Part shown: one piece after another, positions 17,568 to 26,688 of the stretch
Position numbering within the stretch: the first letter of the stretch is position 1
Layout of the letters: every line of letters begins with the position of its first letter
Assembly (NCBI GenBank): GCA_963728835.1
Contig: CAVSKZ010000002.1
Coordinates: 558,001 to 622,000 of the forward strand
DNA: 64,000 nt
Direction of reading: 5' to 3'
Source of the DNA: VRUE01 sp963728835
GTDB taxonomy: Bacteria > Actinomycetota > Thermoleophilia > Solirubrobacterales > 70-9
Translations under genes and position numbers: made by a program
Notes under the pieces: model-generated
What the model was told of the DNA's origin: nothing
Seen by the model: the letters and a program-made list of their open reading frames with translations, nothing else
Databases searched by the model: none

Positions 17568-18776
17568 TCACGCGATTGCCGTCTCCGCGGTGAGCTGGCC
17601 GGAGAAGGCGGCGGCGAGAAGGGAGCGGCGGAGGGCCGCGCCCCGCATGCGGCAATGACCGAGCGTGCTCGAAAGTCTTGTCGCCGATTCGCGGGCGCCT
17701 GCGGCGGCGAGGACGATTCGTTCCTGATCGACGGGCGCCGGGACAGGCACCTGAACCGCGGCGACATCCTTCTGGTTGATCTTGTAGATGCCGGCCGTCG
17801 TCTTTGCGGCCCTCTCGACCTGGCGTCGGATCGCTGGCGCATTCCAAACAAGTGCCAGGAACTCCGGTGAGATCTTTGCTGGGTCAGGTCTTGCTCGGAT
17901 CAGCGTGTCAGGGTAAGCGACGGGGTCGGGATCGTCTGTCACCAGCCCGCCCCGCCCGACGAGCCGAAGACTCCCATTTCCCCGCGCGATCAAGAAATCA
18001 CCGCGCTGCACAAGAAACCGGCTGGCATCGGTAGCCGACCACGCCCCACCCTTTCGTTCAGCCAAGTCGATTCGCCCGTCGCGCAATGCGGTAAGGCGGA
18101 GGACCGGGAAGCCTCCATCATCGGTTCGGACCGACTTACCGTTCGCAAGCCGGGTGGTCAGCAGACCACCAAGCGGGACGCACTCAGCCTCACAACCGGC
18201 GAGCTCGCTGTCGAAGATCTGGTCGCTGAGCGTCGCTGCTCGGCGTAGCGCGGCGTCGAGGTAAGCGTCGGCGACATCAAGGCGAGAAAGGTGGTCCTCG
18301 AGGAGTGCAACGATTCGCCGCTGCTCATCCAGCGGTGGGAGCGGGATCTGGAACTTGCCGAGATCACTGGCACCCAGTCGCATCCGACCAGTCACGCCCG
18401 CCATCAGCGCCTTTGCCTTCGATCGCACCGAGGGCTCCATGCACCAGTAGTAGAGATAACCTTCGTCCACCCGGTGCCCAGGACGAAGCACGATGAACTC
18501 AGTGCTGCCGCCCACTCTTTCCGTTCCAGGTGGAACTTGTGCGAGCTTGCCGTTCTCTAGACAAGGCGTGATACGCGCAAACAAGACGTCGCCCGCTTGG
18601 GCCCGCACCCCCGATCGTTCGCCGCGCGCCTCGAAGTAGCTAGGCCAACGCACTCCGACGTTCACTGCATCCATTGGTACGAAAGGGGCATCCGCAGAGA
18701 GTGGAGCATCTTTGGGAGCCACACCGCACACGTCGCTGAGGGTTGCGGCGCGCCACCCGCCCTTAGGCAGTTTCAC
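17568..18776 (-). CDS. hsdS: Type I restriction-modification specificity subunit S
   Basis: A 402-residue specificity subunit with two target-recognition domains (about 1-150 and 200-350). Each is followed by a conserved helix region: IPLPPLDEQRRIVALLEDHL at about 144-163 and VPVPAPVDQERIVLAAAG at about 346-363. The half-repeat design recognises the two halves of a split DNA site. GTG 18776 overlaps the hsdR stop as GTGA, indicating translational coupling. The recognition sequence cannot be read from the protein. Confidence 0.9.
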   Translation of the reverse strand: MKLPKGGWRAATLSDVCGVAPKDAPLSADAPFVPMDAVNVGVRWPSYFEARGERSGVRAQAGDVLFARITPCLENGKLAQVPPGTERVGGSTEFIVLRPGHRVDEGYLYYWCMEPSVRSKAKALMAGVTGRMRLGASDLGKFQIPLPPLDEQRRIVALLEDHLSRLDVADAYLDAALRRAATLSDQIFDSELAGCEAECVPLGGLLTTRLANGKSVRTDDGGFPVLRLTALRDGRIDLAERKGGAWSATDASRFLVQRGDFLIARGNGSLRLVGRGGLVTDDPDPVAYPDTLIRARPDPAKISPEFLALVWNAPAIRRQVERAAKTTAGIYKINQKDVAAVQVPVPAPVDQERIVLAAAGARESATRLSSTLGHCRMRGAALRRSLLAAAFSGQLTAETAIA

Positions 18777-21530
18777 GCCGTGAGCTCCTGGTTGAGTTCC
18801 TCGATGAGGGTTTCCGCGCGGTCGCCGAGGTCGCGAACGGCGCCGTCGGCGCCGCCGTTCTCAGTGAACGGCGGGCCGTCGAGGTCGTCCGGTTCGATGC
18901 CGGCGGATTCCGCGATGACTTTGGCGATTCGGTCGAGCCACCAGCGCTGGGCGTCGGTAAAGGTCGCCCCGGCCTGCTCCTGCTGGACTAGCCAACCGGA
19001 GTAGCGCTCCTGGACTCGGTCGGCATAAGGGATCAGCTGGTCGTCCTCGCCGAGCGAGTAGCGGATCAGCGACACGAGGTCGGTGAGCGTCCGGTAAGGG
19101 CGGACTCCGCTTTGACCATCTAGCTCGACGGCGGCGTGGGCGTTCCAGACAATGTCGGGCGTCCAGTTATAAGGCGGACGGGCGATGCGGTCTGCCAGCT
19201 CTTTGATGTCGTCGTAGGAGACGCGCCGCTCGCGCGCTTCGGTGAGCAGCTGTATCGCGGTGATCTCGGAACGGTGCCTGTCGAGATACTCGCGCCAGGA
19301 CTCGACGATCGATTTCGCTTTGCTCGTGTCGATGACCCCGTGCGCGTCGAGAAGGGTGTCGGCGGAGACCTCGTCGACGACGCGGTCGTGCGCGCGGCGC
19401 AGCTCCAGGATGCGCGAGCGCAGATCGGGGTCTGAGGCAAGCGGGCGAACAGCGTCGATGATGAGCTGCTGGCGGGTGGCGTCCGGATCGTCCGCTCCCT
19501 CGACAGCCTTCGCCTGTGCGTCGGCGTCAACCGCGTCGACGAGGCTGGCGCACGACGGCCCGAAGGGAGCCGCCAGCGACCTGGTCCAGCTCCGCCCGCT
19601 CTTCGGGGGTGATCTGCGCCTCCAGGGCCGCGAGCCGCGAAGCGAGCGTCGCGGTCTCGTCCTCGGTGATCGTCAGGTTCGCCGTCTTCTCGAGAAGCTT
19701 GGTTAGGCTGATCGACTTCACGCGGTTCAGGGGTGGCTCGACGAACTCGTGCTCAGTGACGCCGACGGCGTCGACAAGCACGAAACGCGTCTTCTCGGTT
19801 GCGTCCGGCGTGACAGCCTGGAAGTCCGCGTCGGGAATCGTGCGAGCACCGCGGCCTTTCATCTGTTCGAAGTACTGAGGTGAGCGAACGTCCCGCATGA
19901 AGAAAACGCACTCCAGGGGCTTGACGTCGGTGCCGGTAGCGATCATGTCGACGGTGACCGCGATGCGGAGCGCGGCGCTCGTCCGGAACGCGGCGAGCTG
20001 ACGCTCAGCGTTCCGCGCGTTATACGTGATCTTCGCCGCGAAGTCGTTGCCTTTGCCGAACACCTCGCGCACCTGAGTGACGATCTCCTCGGCATGGTTG
20101 TCGTCTTTGGCGAAGATCAGGGTCTTCGGCACCGCCGAGCGGCCGGGAAAGATTTCGGTGAACAGCCGGTCGCGGAACGTCAGGAGCACCGTGCGGATCT
20201 GGTCGGTGGCGGTGACCGCCCGATCGAGCTGCTGGGCTTGGTATTCAAGGTCCTCGTCCAGTTCCTCGTAGCGTTTGATCCTCGAGCGGCGATCGACTTT
20301 GGGAACGACCGTGCCCGCTTCGATGATCGATCCCTGCTCGCTGATCTGGGTCTTGATCCGGTAAAGATCAAAGTCGACGTTGACGGAATCGGCCACCGAC
20401 TGCGGGTACGTGTACTCCGAGACGAGGTTCTGCTTGAAGAAGCCGAACGTCTGCTTGCCCGGCGTAGCCGTGAGGCCGATGACGTGCGCGTCGAAGTACT
20501 CCAGGACGCCGCGCCACTGACCGTAGATCGAGCGGTGTGCCTCGTCGACGATGACGAGGTCGAACGTCTCGGGCGGGATGTCTGGGTTGTAGGCAACCGT
20601 GACCGGGGCGTCGGGCACCCAGCCGTCCAACCCCGGGTCGTCGCTGTCGTCGACCTCCTCGTTGCGCAGGGCCTTGAAGACCCGCTGGATGGTGGAGATC
20701 GCGACGCTGGTCGCGTCCGGCATCGGACCGCGTCGCAGGCGGTTGATGTTGTAAAGCTCGGTGAACTTCCGACCATCGGGCGTCTGGTAGTTCTCGAACT
20801 CGGCCATCGTCTGCTTGGCCAGGTTGTTGCGGTCGACAAGGAAGAGGACCCGGTCGAAGCCGCCGTGCCTGAGCAGGCGGTAGGAAAGCGTCACTGCGGT
20901 GTACGTCTTGCCCGCGCCGGTGGCCATCTGGACGAGGCTGCGGTCGTAGCGCTGCTCGGCGAGACTCAGCTCGAGTCCGTTGATCGCCTCAATCTGTGCC
21001 GGGCGCAACGGCTTCGTGTCCAGCGGCGGCAGAGCGCCGACCTTGCCTCGCCAGGTCGGATACTCGTCGTCCTTCCGCTTCAGGACCCCCGCCAGCATCG
21101 ACGGCTGTGGGAAGTGGAAGATGCGTCGCGCGCGAGGCTCCGGATCGAAGCCGTTGGTGAAGTGGGTCTCGGTGCCGCTGGCCTCGAACACGAACGGGAG
21201 GCGCCCGTCCTTCGTGAGTGCCGCCAGGCGCACGTCCGGCGGCAGCCCCTCGGCGTACATCGCACTCTGCCACTCTACGCCCGACAGCGCCGTCCCCTCC
21301 GGTTTGGCCTCGATCACGCCGACGGCTGCCTGGTCGACGTAGAGGACGTAGTCCACCCGTCCGTGGCCGGGTTTCAGCGTCACCTCTCGGACAGCGACGC
21401 CCGGGGAGGCGAAGAGGTTCATCGCCTTCTTGTCCTGCACCGACCAGCCCGCCTGGGCGAGCTGCCGATCGATCGACACCCGGGCCCGCTCCTCTGCCGG
21501 CAAGCGGTCCGCGTCACCCCCAGCGCTCAT
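18773..21530 (-). CDS. hsdR: Type I restriction enzyme subunit R (frameshift near 19548)
   Basis: About 918 residues in two frames. The N-terminal PD-(D/E)XK nuclease has DYVLYVDQAAVGVIEAKPEG (about 79-98). The SF2 translocase has Walker A MATGAGKTYTAV (about 202), DEAH box IVDEAHRSIYGQWR (about 303) and the motif VI-like QMKGRGARTIPD. At about 19548 the frame slips from RAVVRQ to SLVDAVDADAQ; the other frame runs to TGA 18773 with the EcoEI-type C-terminal domain (IRYSLGEDDQLIPYADRVQE). A one-base indel explains the break; if real, restriction would be impaired while methylation remains. Confidence 0.9.
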
Positions 21531-21651
21531 GTCGCTAACGCTACAAAAGAGAGACGAATTCGACGGGGATCTCTGCTTCTTGAGCCGGATTCAGCGCGGT
21601 GCTGCAAGGCCCTCGAAAGAGGAAGCTTCCACTAGCGGAAACTTCGAGCGA

Positions 21652-21692
21652 TGGGACCAGCGGATTAGCCGCCGACCTCCTGGTGCGATCCA
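21652..21692 (-). repeat. Degenerate tRNA-Ala 3' half (middle att copy)
   Basis: 41 bases aligning to the 3' half of tRNA-Ala(CGC) with four single-base losses and a few changes; GCCGCCGACCTCCT and GGTGCGATCCA are intact. Like the left copy it is followed by AGT rather than the tRNA sequence. It marks the junction of two tandem insertions. The 329 bases from 21531 to 21859 hold this copy and no convincing gene. Confidence 0.65.
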
Positions 21693-21859
21693 AGTGAACG
21701 AAATCTGAGCGCCAGCTTCAGAAGGCGGCATTAGCCAAGCCTGGTCTAGAGATCGCTTGGCGCGCCCACGCTTGGCCGCGAACACGCGGGGATTGCGCGA
21801 TGCAGGGCCGAGTCCGCGGCGAACGAAGCCATACGACTGACCTCCGCAAATTGGCAGAA

Positions 21860-22748
21860 ATGTCGCCAAGCGCGCTACAGTCTTCGCCGTACCCATATAC
21901 AAATTCCCCTGTGCCTGGAAAAGACATCGACTTGCGCGCCGCGATGAACGCGATCTCGGACGTTATCCAGAACCGCCCCGCTCCGATCAGGGAGTTCGAT
22001 CAGATCTATATGAAGGCCGGCGACATGGTGATGCAGGCCGAGCAGATCGCCCGATGGGCAGACGGTAAGCATCTCGCGTTCATCGGCGATGGCGACGCAA
22101 TCGCGATCTGCTGCGTCTACCTTAAGCACCGCGGCATCCTTCCCTATGGCCCCGCCAAAGTGACGGTCTTCGATTTCGACGAGAGGATGTGCAAATCGGT
22201 CGAACGATTCGCGGACGCCGAGCGCCTGGTAACCCTCTCCTCGAAGCTCTACAACTGCCTCGAACCCTTCCCAGGCCCGACCGACTTCGACTGCTTCTAC
22301 ACCAACCCTCCGTGGGGAGCGAGCAATCACGGTGAGAGTGTCAAGGTCTTCGTCGAGCGCGGGATGGAGGCAACGGAGTTCGCGGGCGAGGGTGTTGTGG
22401 TGATCGCCGACGATCCCGAACTGACTTGGCCGAAGGAGGTCCTTCAGAAGCCTGCAGTCCTTTGCCGTCGACAACGACTTCTTTGTTCAGCGGATGATGC
22501 CCAAGCTACACACCTATCACCTCGACGACGCACCCGACCTCCATTCCTGCAACGTCTTCTTGGCGCCGGTCTCGACGGGCCGGCGCCCCACCAAGAGCCT
22601 GCCGATCGACGACCCCGTCCGGCTCGGGAATTTCTATGGGCGCGACAAGACGCCCCGGGTCAGGTATGTCAAGGAGCGCGCTAGGCTCGACTACGGCAAG
22701 GCCCACGAATCCGAGTACCTACTCGAGCTATTGGAGAGCCCTGAGTGA
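21860..22748 (+). CDS. BpsA-like (aminopropyltransferase/methyltransferase-fold) enzyme; frameshift near 22450
   Basis: About 296 residues across two frames, starting at ATG 21860 (alternatives ATG 21800, GTG 21911). Core motifs are FIGDGDAIAICCVYL (glycine-rich nucleotide loop), KVTVFDFDERMCKSVERFA, and FYTNPPWGASNHGESVKVF, where NPPW resembles the N(D)PP(Y/F/W) active site of N-methyltransferases and branched-polyamine synthase BpsA. After about 22450 the other frame continues LQSFAVDNDFFVQRMMPKL to LLELLESPE. It belongs to the BpsA/DUF43-like group by motif order. The true substrate, polyamine or nucleic acid, is unknown. Its stop overlaps the next start as GTGA. Confidence 0.6.
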
Positions 22749-23320
22749 GCGAGATCATCAAGCCCGGCGACGACATTCTGTTCATGAAGGTAGGGACCCA
22801 CGCCAACGAGTCACTGGAGGAGATCATCGAGCGCAAGCAGGCTGAGATCGACGCGGCAGGCTTCGCGCTCTGGGGCTACGGCGGCAACACCTGCCACCCG
22901 CTGACGATGGTCCAGCCCTTTGCCCGCGGTGCGATCGAGCGGGGCAATCAGATCCACCTCTGCATGGAACAGATGGTGTCCAACCACTTTGCGGTGACTG
23001 AGCGGGCGACCAAATATTCGGTCGATGGGGTTAACTGGGAGGAGATCGATCCGGCGATCAATGTGATCGGCTCGCGCTACGCACTCGCGATCAAGGATCT
23101 AAAGCAACAGGAGTTCGACCTACCCCTCGCACAGACCCAGGTCGCGGTCGGCAACAGCAAGGGCAGGCGAGGTGATCGCTATATCCAGGGCAGGGTCGAC
23201 AAGGCGTGCCTTGAGGTGGTCGAGGCTCCGGACGGGCCCGAGGACCCCGAGGGCAAGATCGTGCCGATCGGCTTGGTGGCTGAGGTCGTCGATCCCTACG
23301 CGGTCATCGTTAGCGACTAG
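22745..23320 (+). CDS. Unrecognised family protein, member 1
   Basis: A 191-residue protein of no recognised family. Its N-terminal part reads FMKVGTHANESLEEIIERK, then GFALWGYGGNTCHP; strand-rich sequence follows (YALAIKDL, VDKACLEVVEAPDG, IGLVAEVVDPYAVIVS). The gene at 25360-25998 shares the pattern G-T-x-A-x-E-(S/T)-(L/I)-E-E-I-(L/I)-x-R-K followed by a WG-x-G-x-N-x-x-x-P box, and a similar strand order to the end. GTG 22745 overlaps the BpsA-like stop, so the two products are probably made together. Confidence 0.6.
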   Translation: MSEIIKPGDDILFMKVGTHANESLEEIIERKQAEIDAAGFALWGYGGNTCHPLTMVQPFARGAIERGNQIHLCMEQMVSNHFAVTERATKYSVDGVNWEEIDPAINVIGSRYALAIKDLKQQEFDLPLAQTQVAVGNSKGRRGDRYIQGRVDKACLEVVEAPDGPEDPEGKIVPIGLVAEVVDPYAVIVSD

Positions 23321-23334
23321 CCGTCTTCGCGTAG

Positions 23335-23979
23335 CTAGTCATCTACCAGCACCTCCGACGCCGAGCGGCGGACCTCTCGGACATACTGGTCGAGGGCTTC
23401 GAGTGCCGTTGCCCTGTCGGCCGGGGCGACCCCGAAGCAGCCGAAGCAGATGCTGAGGGACCTGTCCACGCCCGACTCTGCGCATACGGCTGCGGAGAGC
23501 CCAGCGAAAATCTCCTCGTCGTTGATCACCTTCCGAGCGATCTGTTCCAGGCAGCGGACCCGTCCTCGCAGGGCATTAAGCGCGGCAAGGTGACGACGGG
23601 CCCCCTCGAGGCCCGCGATCGCCCGCTTGTCGCCGGTCTCGAGCAGGGGGAGATCACGCGTAATTACAATCGCCGCGAGCTGGCTCTCCCCGTTGTCGAG
23701 GGTCAAGCCATGTTTCTGACCGCAGAGCTCGATTTCCACCGCCAAGTCGAGCTCCTCCTCGGTCGGCTCAAGCTCGTCGCAGCGGGCCAGGAACTCGGAC
23801 AGATCCGAGCGTGCGGCATCGGCACTGCGGTTTAGGGACGCTCGGCCAATCTCGTGGTGGACCACGTACCTGGCGGCTCCCAGAATTCCAATCGATGATC
23901 CATCGGGGTCACCGTCGGGCCAGAAGACCTCGGCAAGCCCGTACGAGGCGGACTTCAGGATCAGGTCGTTGTCTACCAC
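23335..23979 (-). CDS. PIN-domain-like protein
   Basis: A 214-residue protein whose first strand VVDNDLILK has the paired acidic residues of PIN-fold nucleases. The middle has NGESQLAAIVI, where PIN proteins keep a conserved Glu, followed by ETGDKRAIAGL, where the catalytic Asp and TGDKR motif lie. The C-terminal 80 residues are helical, with three cysteines (CFGCFG). An RNase role, perhaps as a toxin, is inferred. It is the last gene of the XRE-ImmA/IrrE-PIN operon, 21 bases after the peptidase stop. Confidence 0.55.
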   Translation of the reverse strand: MVDNDLILKSASYGLAEVFWPDGDPDGSSIGILGAARYVVHHEIGRASLNRSADAARSDLSEFLARCDELEPTEEELDLAVEIELCGQKHGLTLDNGESQLAAIVITRDLPLLETGDKRAIAGLEGARRHLAALNALRGRVRCLEQIARKVINDEEIFAGLSAAVCAESGVDRSLSICFGCFGVAPADRATALEALDQYVREVRRSASEVLVDD

Positions 23980-24000
23980 CGTGTCGATGACGGCACCCGG

Positions 24001-25023
24001 CTACTCGGCGTGTTGGCCGAGGACGGTGGTCAGGAAGCGGGAGGCGTCCTGGGAGATCGAATCGAGCTCTAGTTGCGTGCCTGCGACGCCGTTCACGGCC
24101 TGCCAGGCGGGGGCTGGCGAAGAGTAGATCGTTTTCAGCGCACCGAACGCCGCCTCCCATTTCTGCGTCGAATAGCCGAAGCAGAGGGCCAGGGTGCCTG
24201 GCTCGATGCGCAGGCGCGGGCCCTCCTGCTGGACGACTCGGGCGAGGCCACCCGGGCTTGCGGCCGCGCTGTCCTCGGCTTCGGTCACCTCCAGATCGGG
24301 TCGACCGGTGAGAAGCTCGAGGGCGAAGCGGTCGGCCGCCTCCTCCTCGTCGTCGGCGGGCTCGAGCGCCCGGTCAGGAGGATCGACGTTGACGATCGCC
24401 TCGCCGGGCGAGAGATGGTCAAGGCCGATGTGGCCCATCTCGTGGGCCAGGTGGAAGGCGACCGGTGCCGGGTATTCGAAGTCGCGACCGAGGAGGATCG
24501 CCGATCGGTCACCGACCCGGACGGTCATCGCCGCCATCCGTTTGGCCGACCAGGGGAACACCCGCAGATAGACCACAGGTATTCCAACTCCCCAGCAGAC
24601 CGTGAGCAGGCTCCGAAGATCCACGAACTCCCGGTCCGTGGAGAGGACCGCATCCCTTAGTGCCCGCGCCGCGGTGCCGACGATCCCGCGGGAGGCGGGC
24701 GGCGTGGCCTGTAGGAGGAGCGAGGCCACCGCGCGGCCGAAGGAGGTGAGCCCGGTGCGCTCGACCTCGCTCGCCCCCGAGAGGTTCTTGAACTTCGCCT
24801 CCCGACCGCCCCAGAGGAAGCGGGGCTCCTCGTCGGCCCCGAGGAGCGAGCGGGGGTCGATCCCGAGGCGTCGCGAGACGCCGAAGCGCAACTCCGCCCG
24901 CGCCGAGGGCGAGTTCTCTGCATCCTCACTCCACCAGGCTGGCCATACGGCGTCGACGACGGCAGGATTCATCCCGAGGGCACTGAGGCGGTCTTTTAGT
25001 TCTCTGCTAGTCGGGCTGGTCAT
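24001..25023 (-). CDS. ImmA/IrrE-family zinc metallopeptidase
   Basis: A 340-residue protein starting at ATG 25023 (MTSPTSRELKDRLSALG). The zinc-peptidase motif FHLAHEMGHIGLDH (HExxH, about 207-220) and downstream EEEAADRFALELLT (third ligand) are those of ImmA/IrrE proteins, which cut partner repressors in phage, ICE and toxin-antitoxin circuits. The N-terminal ~150 residues look like a helical sensor or partner region. The start overlaps the XRE stop as ATGA. Confidence 0.85.
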   Translation of the reverse strand: MTSPTSRELKDRLSALGMNPAVVDAVWPAWWSEDAENSPSARAELRFGVSRRLGIDPRSLLGADEEPRFLWGGREAKFKNLSGASEVERTGLTSFGRAVASLLLQATPPASRGIVGTAARALRDAVLSTDREFVDLRSLLTVCWGVGIPVVYLRVFPWSAKRMAAMTVRVGDRSAILLGRDFEYPAPVAFHLAHEMGHIGLDHLSPGEAIVNVDPPDRALEPADDEEEAADRFALELLTGRPDLEVTEAEDSAAASPGGLARVVQQEGPRLRIEPGTLALCFGYSTQKWEAAFGALKTIYSSPAPAWQAVNGVAGTQLELDSISQDASRFLTTVLGQHAE

Positions 25024-25337
25024 GAGCTGTCCCTCGCGTCCCCGGTCCGGCTCAGATCCCCTGCCGCCCTGATCAGCGCTGCCAGAGCCTCGGCGTGGGC
25101 AGGGGAACCGTCCCAGATTTCTGCAAGCGCGTCCCGAGCGGCGCACGGTAGGGCAATCTCGTCCAACTCTTGATGAATGTAATTACATAGTCGGGCGTAC
25201 CCGTCGCTGTTCCTGGACGGGACGCGATGCCTTGCCCTAGATACCGTCGGTTGGCTAACTCCAGCCTGTCTAGCAAGCTCGGTTTGCGTAATACCCTTGC
25301 GCTTCAGAAGGATCTCAAGCTCGGTCCTGACGTCCAT
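25020..25337 (-). CDS. XRE-family helix-turn-helix regulator
   Basis: A 105-residue repressor-like protein. ATG 25337 gives MDVRTELEILLKRKGITQTE; a GTG at 25346 would add three residues. The helix-turn-helix is ITQTELARQAGVSQPTVSRA (about 15-34), followed by a short helical C-terminus. It is first in an operon with the ImmA/IrrE peptidase (ATGA overlap), its probable regulator by cleavage, and the PIN-like gene. Direct repeats of TTCACTAG just upstream are its likely operator. Confidence 0.85.
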   Translation of the reverse strand: MDVRTELEILLKRKGITQTELARQAGVSQPTVSRARHRVPSRNSDGYARLCNYIHQELDEIALPCAARDALAEIWDGSPAHAEALAALIRAAGDLSRTGDARDSS

Positions 25338-25341
25338 TTCG

Positions 25342-25359
25342 TTCACTAGTATTCACTAG
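25342..25359. promoter_or_regulatory. Operator-like direct repeats between divergent genes
   Basis: TTCACTAG occurs at 25342-25349 and 25352-25359, a 10-bp period that puts both on one face of the helix. The repeats fill the 22-bp gap between the divergent XRE and unrecognised-family genes. TAGTAT (25347-25352) could be a -10 for a leaderless plus-strand transcript from 25360. XRE binding here would control both directions. Confidence 0.55.
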
Positions 25360-25998
25360 ATGCCAAATTCTTCGCAAGTGATCCCCGACGCCTTCTGCTG
25401 GACGCGCTTCGGCACGGAGGCCGGTGAGACGATCGAGGAGATCCTTCAGCGCAAGGAGCAGGAACGCCAAGACAACGATGGGGTCTTCTTTTGGGGCGTC
25501 GGCAATTCCGTAGCTCCTGGGCTGTTGGCGCTGCTCGATCGCTGCGACCGACCAGAGGTTCTCTTCAGCCCGATCAAGGGACGACCACGTGCTGTCGACC
25601 GGGCCCCGGCCGCTTGCTTCGTCTGGAGGGCGGGCCATGCCCTCGACGGAGGGCGCTTCGAGCTACCGACGTCGGCACGGGTGACGAGCGGCGGGCCGGC
25701 CGGTGGGCCGGAGCGAGCGCATTACGCTCTGGTCTGCGCATCCTCTCGTCCCCTTTCAATAAATAGAGGAGACGTGGACTTGGATTTCCTCGCTCTCCGG
25801 AACCTCGTCAGTGGTAACCCTCTCGGTGTCTCGCAGGTGACGGCGGTGGTGCGGACGGTCCAAAAGCAGCCCGATTCGGGCATGCGCTACGGGGTCGCAA
25901 TGCGGGCGGAGCTGGCGCCTCCATACTTCGTGCGCCTAACTGAGGTTTTCGAGGAGTCTGTAGGACTGGCTTCGCGTGACGGGCCCCATCGACTCTGA
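25360..25998 (+). CDS. Unrecognised family protein, member 2
   Basis: A 212-residue protein related in its N-terminal part to the product of 22745-23320: FGTEAGETIEEILQRK then GVFFWGVGNSVAP. Later strands (YALVCASSRPL, VTAVVRTVQ, RYGVAMRAELAPPYFVRL) parallel those of member 1, suggesting the same fold throughout. No catalytic motif is evident; the WG-x-G-x-N box is the most distinctive feature. It is divergent from the XRE operon with only 22 bases between start codons. The function is unknown. Confidence 0.6.
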   Translation: MPNSSQVIPDAFCWTRFGTEAGETIEEILQRKEQERQDNDGVFFWGVGNSVAPGLLALLDRCDRPEVLFSPIKGRPRAVDRAPAACFVWRAGHALDGGRFELPTSARVTSGGPAGGPERAHYALVCASSRPLSINRGDVDLDFLALRNLVSGNPLGVSQVTAVVRTVQKQPDSGMRYGVAMRAELAPPYFVRLTEVFEESVGLASRDGPHRL

Positions 25999-26007
25999 TA
26001 AGGCCCT

Positions 26008-26499
26008 TCACTCGATTACCGAGTGAAGCCACTCCGCTGCGCCCGATAGGTCAAGCGGCCGAACCTCCGAATTTTCGGCGAGCTTCTTGCTCCATCGGAT
26101 GATTCGTTGACCCTTCGAGTTGATAGCGAACAGCGCCTCGACGAGATCACGGTTGAACTGCAGTGCCTGGGTGACCTGGAAGTCCTCATTGAAGATGACG
26201 AGAACGACAAAGTCGTAGTCGGCGTCGCTGATCGGGGAGAAGTTGGTGCGCTTCTTGCCGGGAACCTCGCGTAGAGACTTGACCTGGACTTTATCGCCGG
26301 CTGGCGTGATTACGTCCCACCCAGCTTGGCTGAATGATCCTCGCTTGCCGCCGAAGTGACTCGCTACCACCAACTCGGCGATGTCGCCTAGAGGATTGTT
26401 ATTCGTGCGGATTACGTCGCGCGCAGCCAGCTCGCGCATGATTGCGGCCCAGTCACCGAGGAGTTGGGGCGTAGTCCTCTTTAAAGGGTCGTAGTCCAT
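26008..26499 (-). CDS. PD-(D/E)XK-like nuclease-fold protein
   Basis: A 163-residue protein from ATG 26499 (MDYDPLKRTTPQLL); GTG 26520 is an alternative. The sequence GDIAELVVASHFGG (Glu), AGWDVITPAGDKVQVKSLR (Asp, then Q-x-K) and YDFVVLVIFNEDFQV fits the E-x(n)-D-x(n)-(E/Q)xK core of restriction-endonuclease-like folds. It may be a nuclease or an inactive relative. It sits at the right end of island 2, convergent with the unrecognised-family gene. Confidence 0.6.
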   Translation of the reverse strand: MDYDPLKRTTPQLLGDWAAIMRELAARDVIRTNNNPLGDIAELVVASHFGGKRGSFSQAGWDVITPAGDKVQVKSLREVPGKKRTNFSPISDADYDFVVLVIFNEDFQVTQALQFNRDLVEALFAINSKGQRIIRWSKKLAENSEVRPLDLSGAAEWLHSVIE

Positions 26500-26662
26500 C
26501 GGGGAAGGAGCGTAGGCCACACTTGTTAACCGGGAACCCGATCTGGCCGAGAGACCGCTCCACCGCAGGGGAATCCTTTATCTCCCGGCCAATTAGCTCG
26601 CCGTCCCAGAGAAATCAAGCCGGGAATCGGTGGTAATCCCCGCTAATCCCTTCGCATCCCCG

Positions 26663-26688
26663 CCATTTCGGGCTCGTGCCCGAAATGG
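26663..26688. repeat. 11-bp perfect hairpin at island 2 right end
   Basis: CCATTTCGGGC (26663-26673) and GCCCGAAATGG (26678-26688) pair fully around a TCGT loop. It is followed by GAGCGCAGATTCAGCGCC, the conserved island-end stretch, and then the tRNA-Ala att copy. It could be a recombinase or host-factor site, or a terminator. Confidence 0.5.

Larger units (their letters stand above)
15753..21692. mobile_element. Genomic island 1 between tRNA-Ala att copies
   Basis: Bounded by 45-base (15753-15797) and degenerate 41-base (21652-21692) copies of the tRNA-Ala 3' half. It contains the hsdR-hsdS-hsdM operon and no recognisable integrase, transposase or conjugation gene. The 64 bases before the right copy start with GATTCAGCGC, exactly as at the right end of island 2. 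The 397 bases between 15700 and 16096 hold the left att copy, a 10-bp hairpin and repeat copy 2, but no gene. Confidence 0.65.

Noticed and set aside
18773..21530. Phase-variable hsdR
   Set aside because: The frameshift site has no long homopolymer or tandem repeat, and similar breaks occur in essential genes; assembly error is simpler.
20094..21635. 513-residue plus-strand frame opposite hsdR
   Set aside because: Shadow frame; hsdR motifs on the minus strand are unambiguous.
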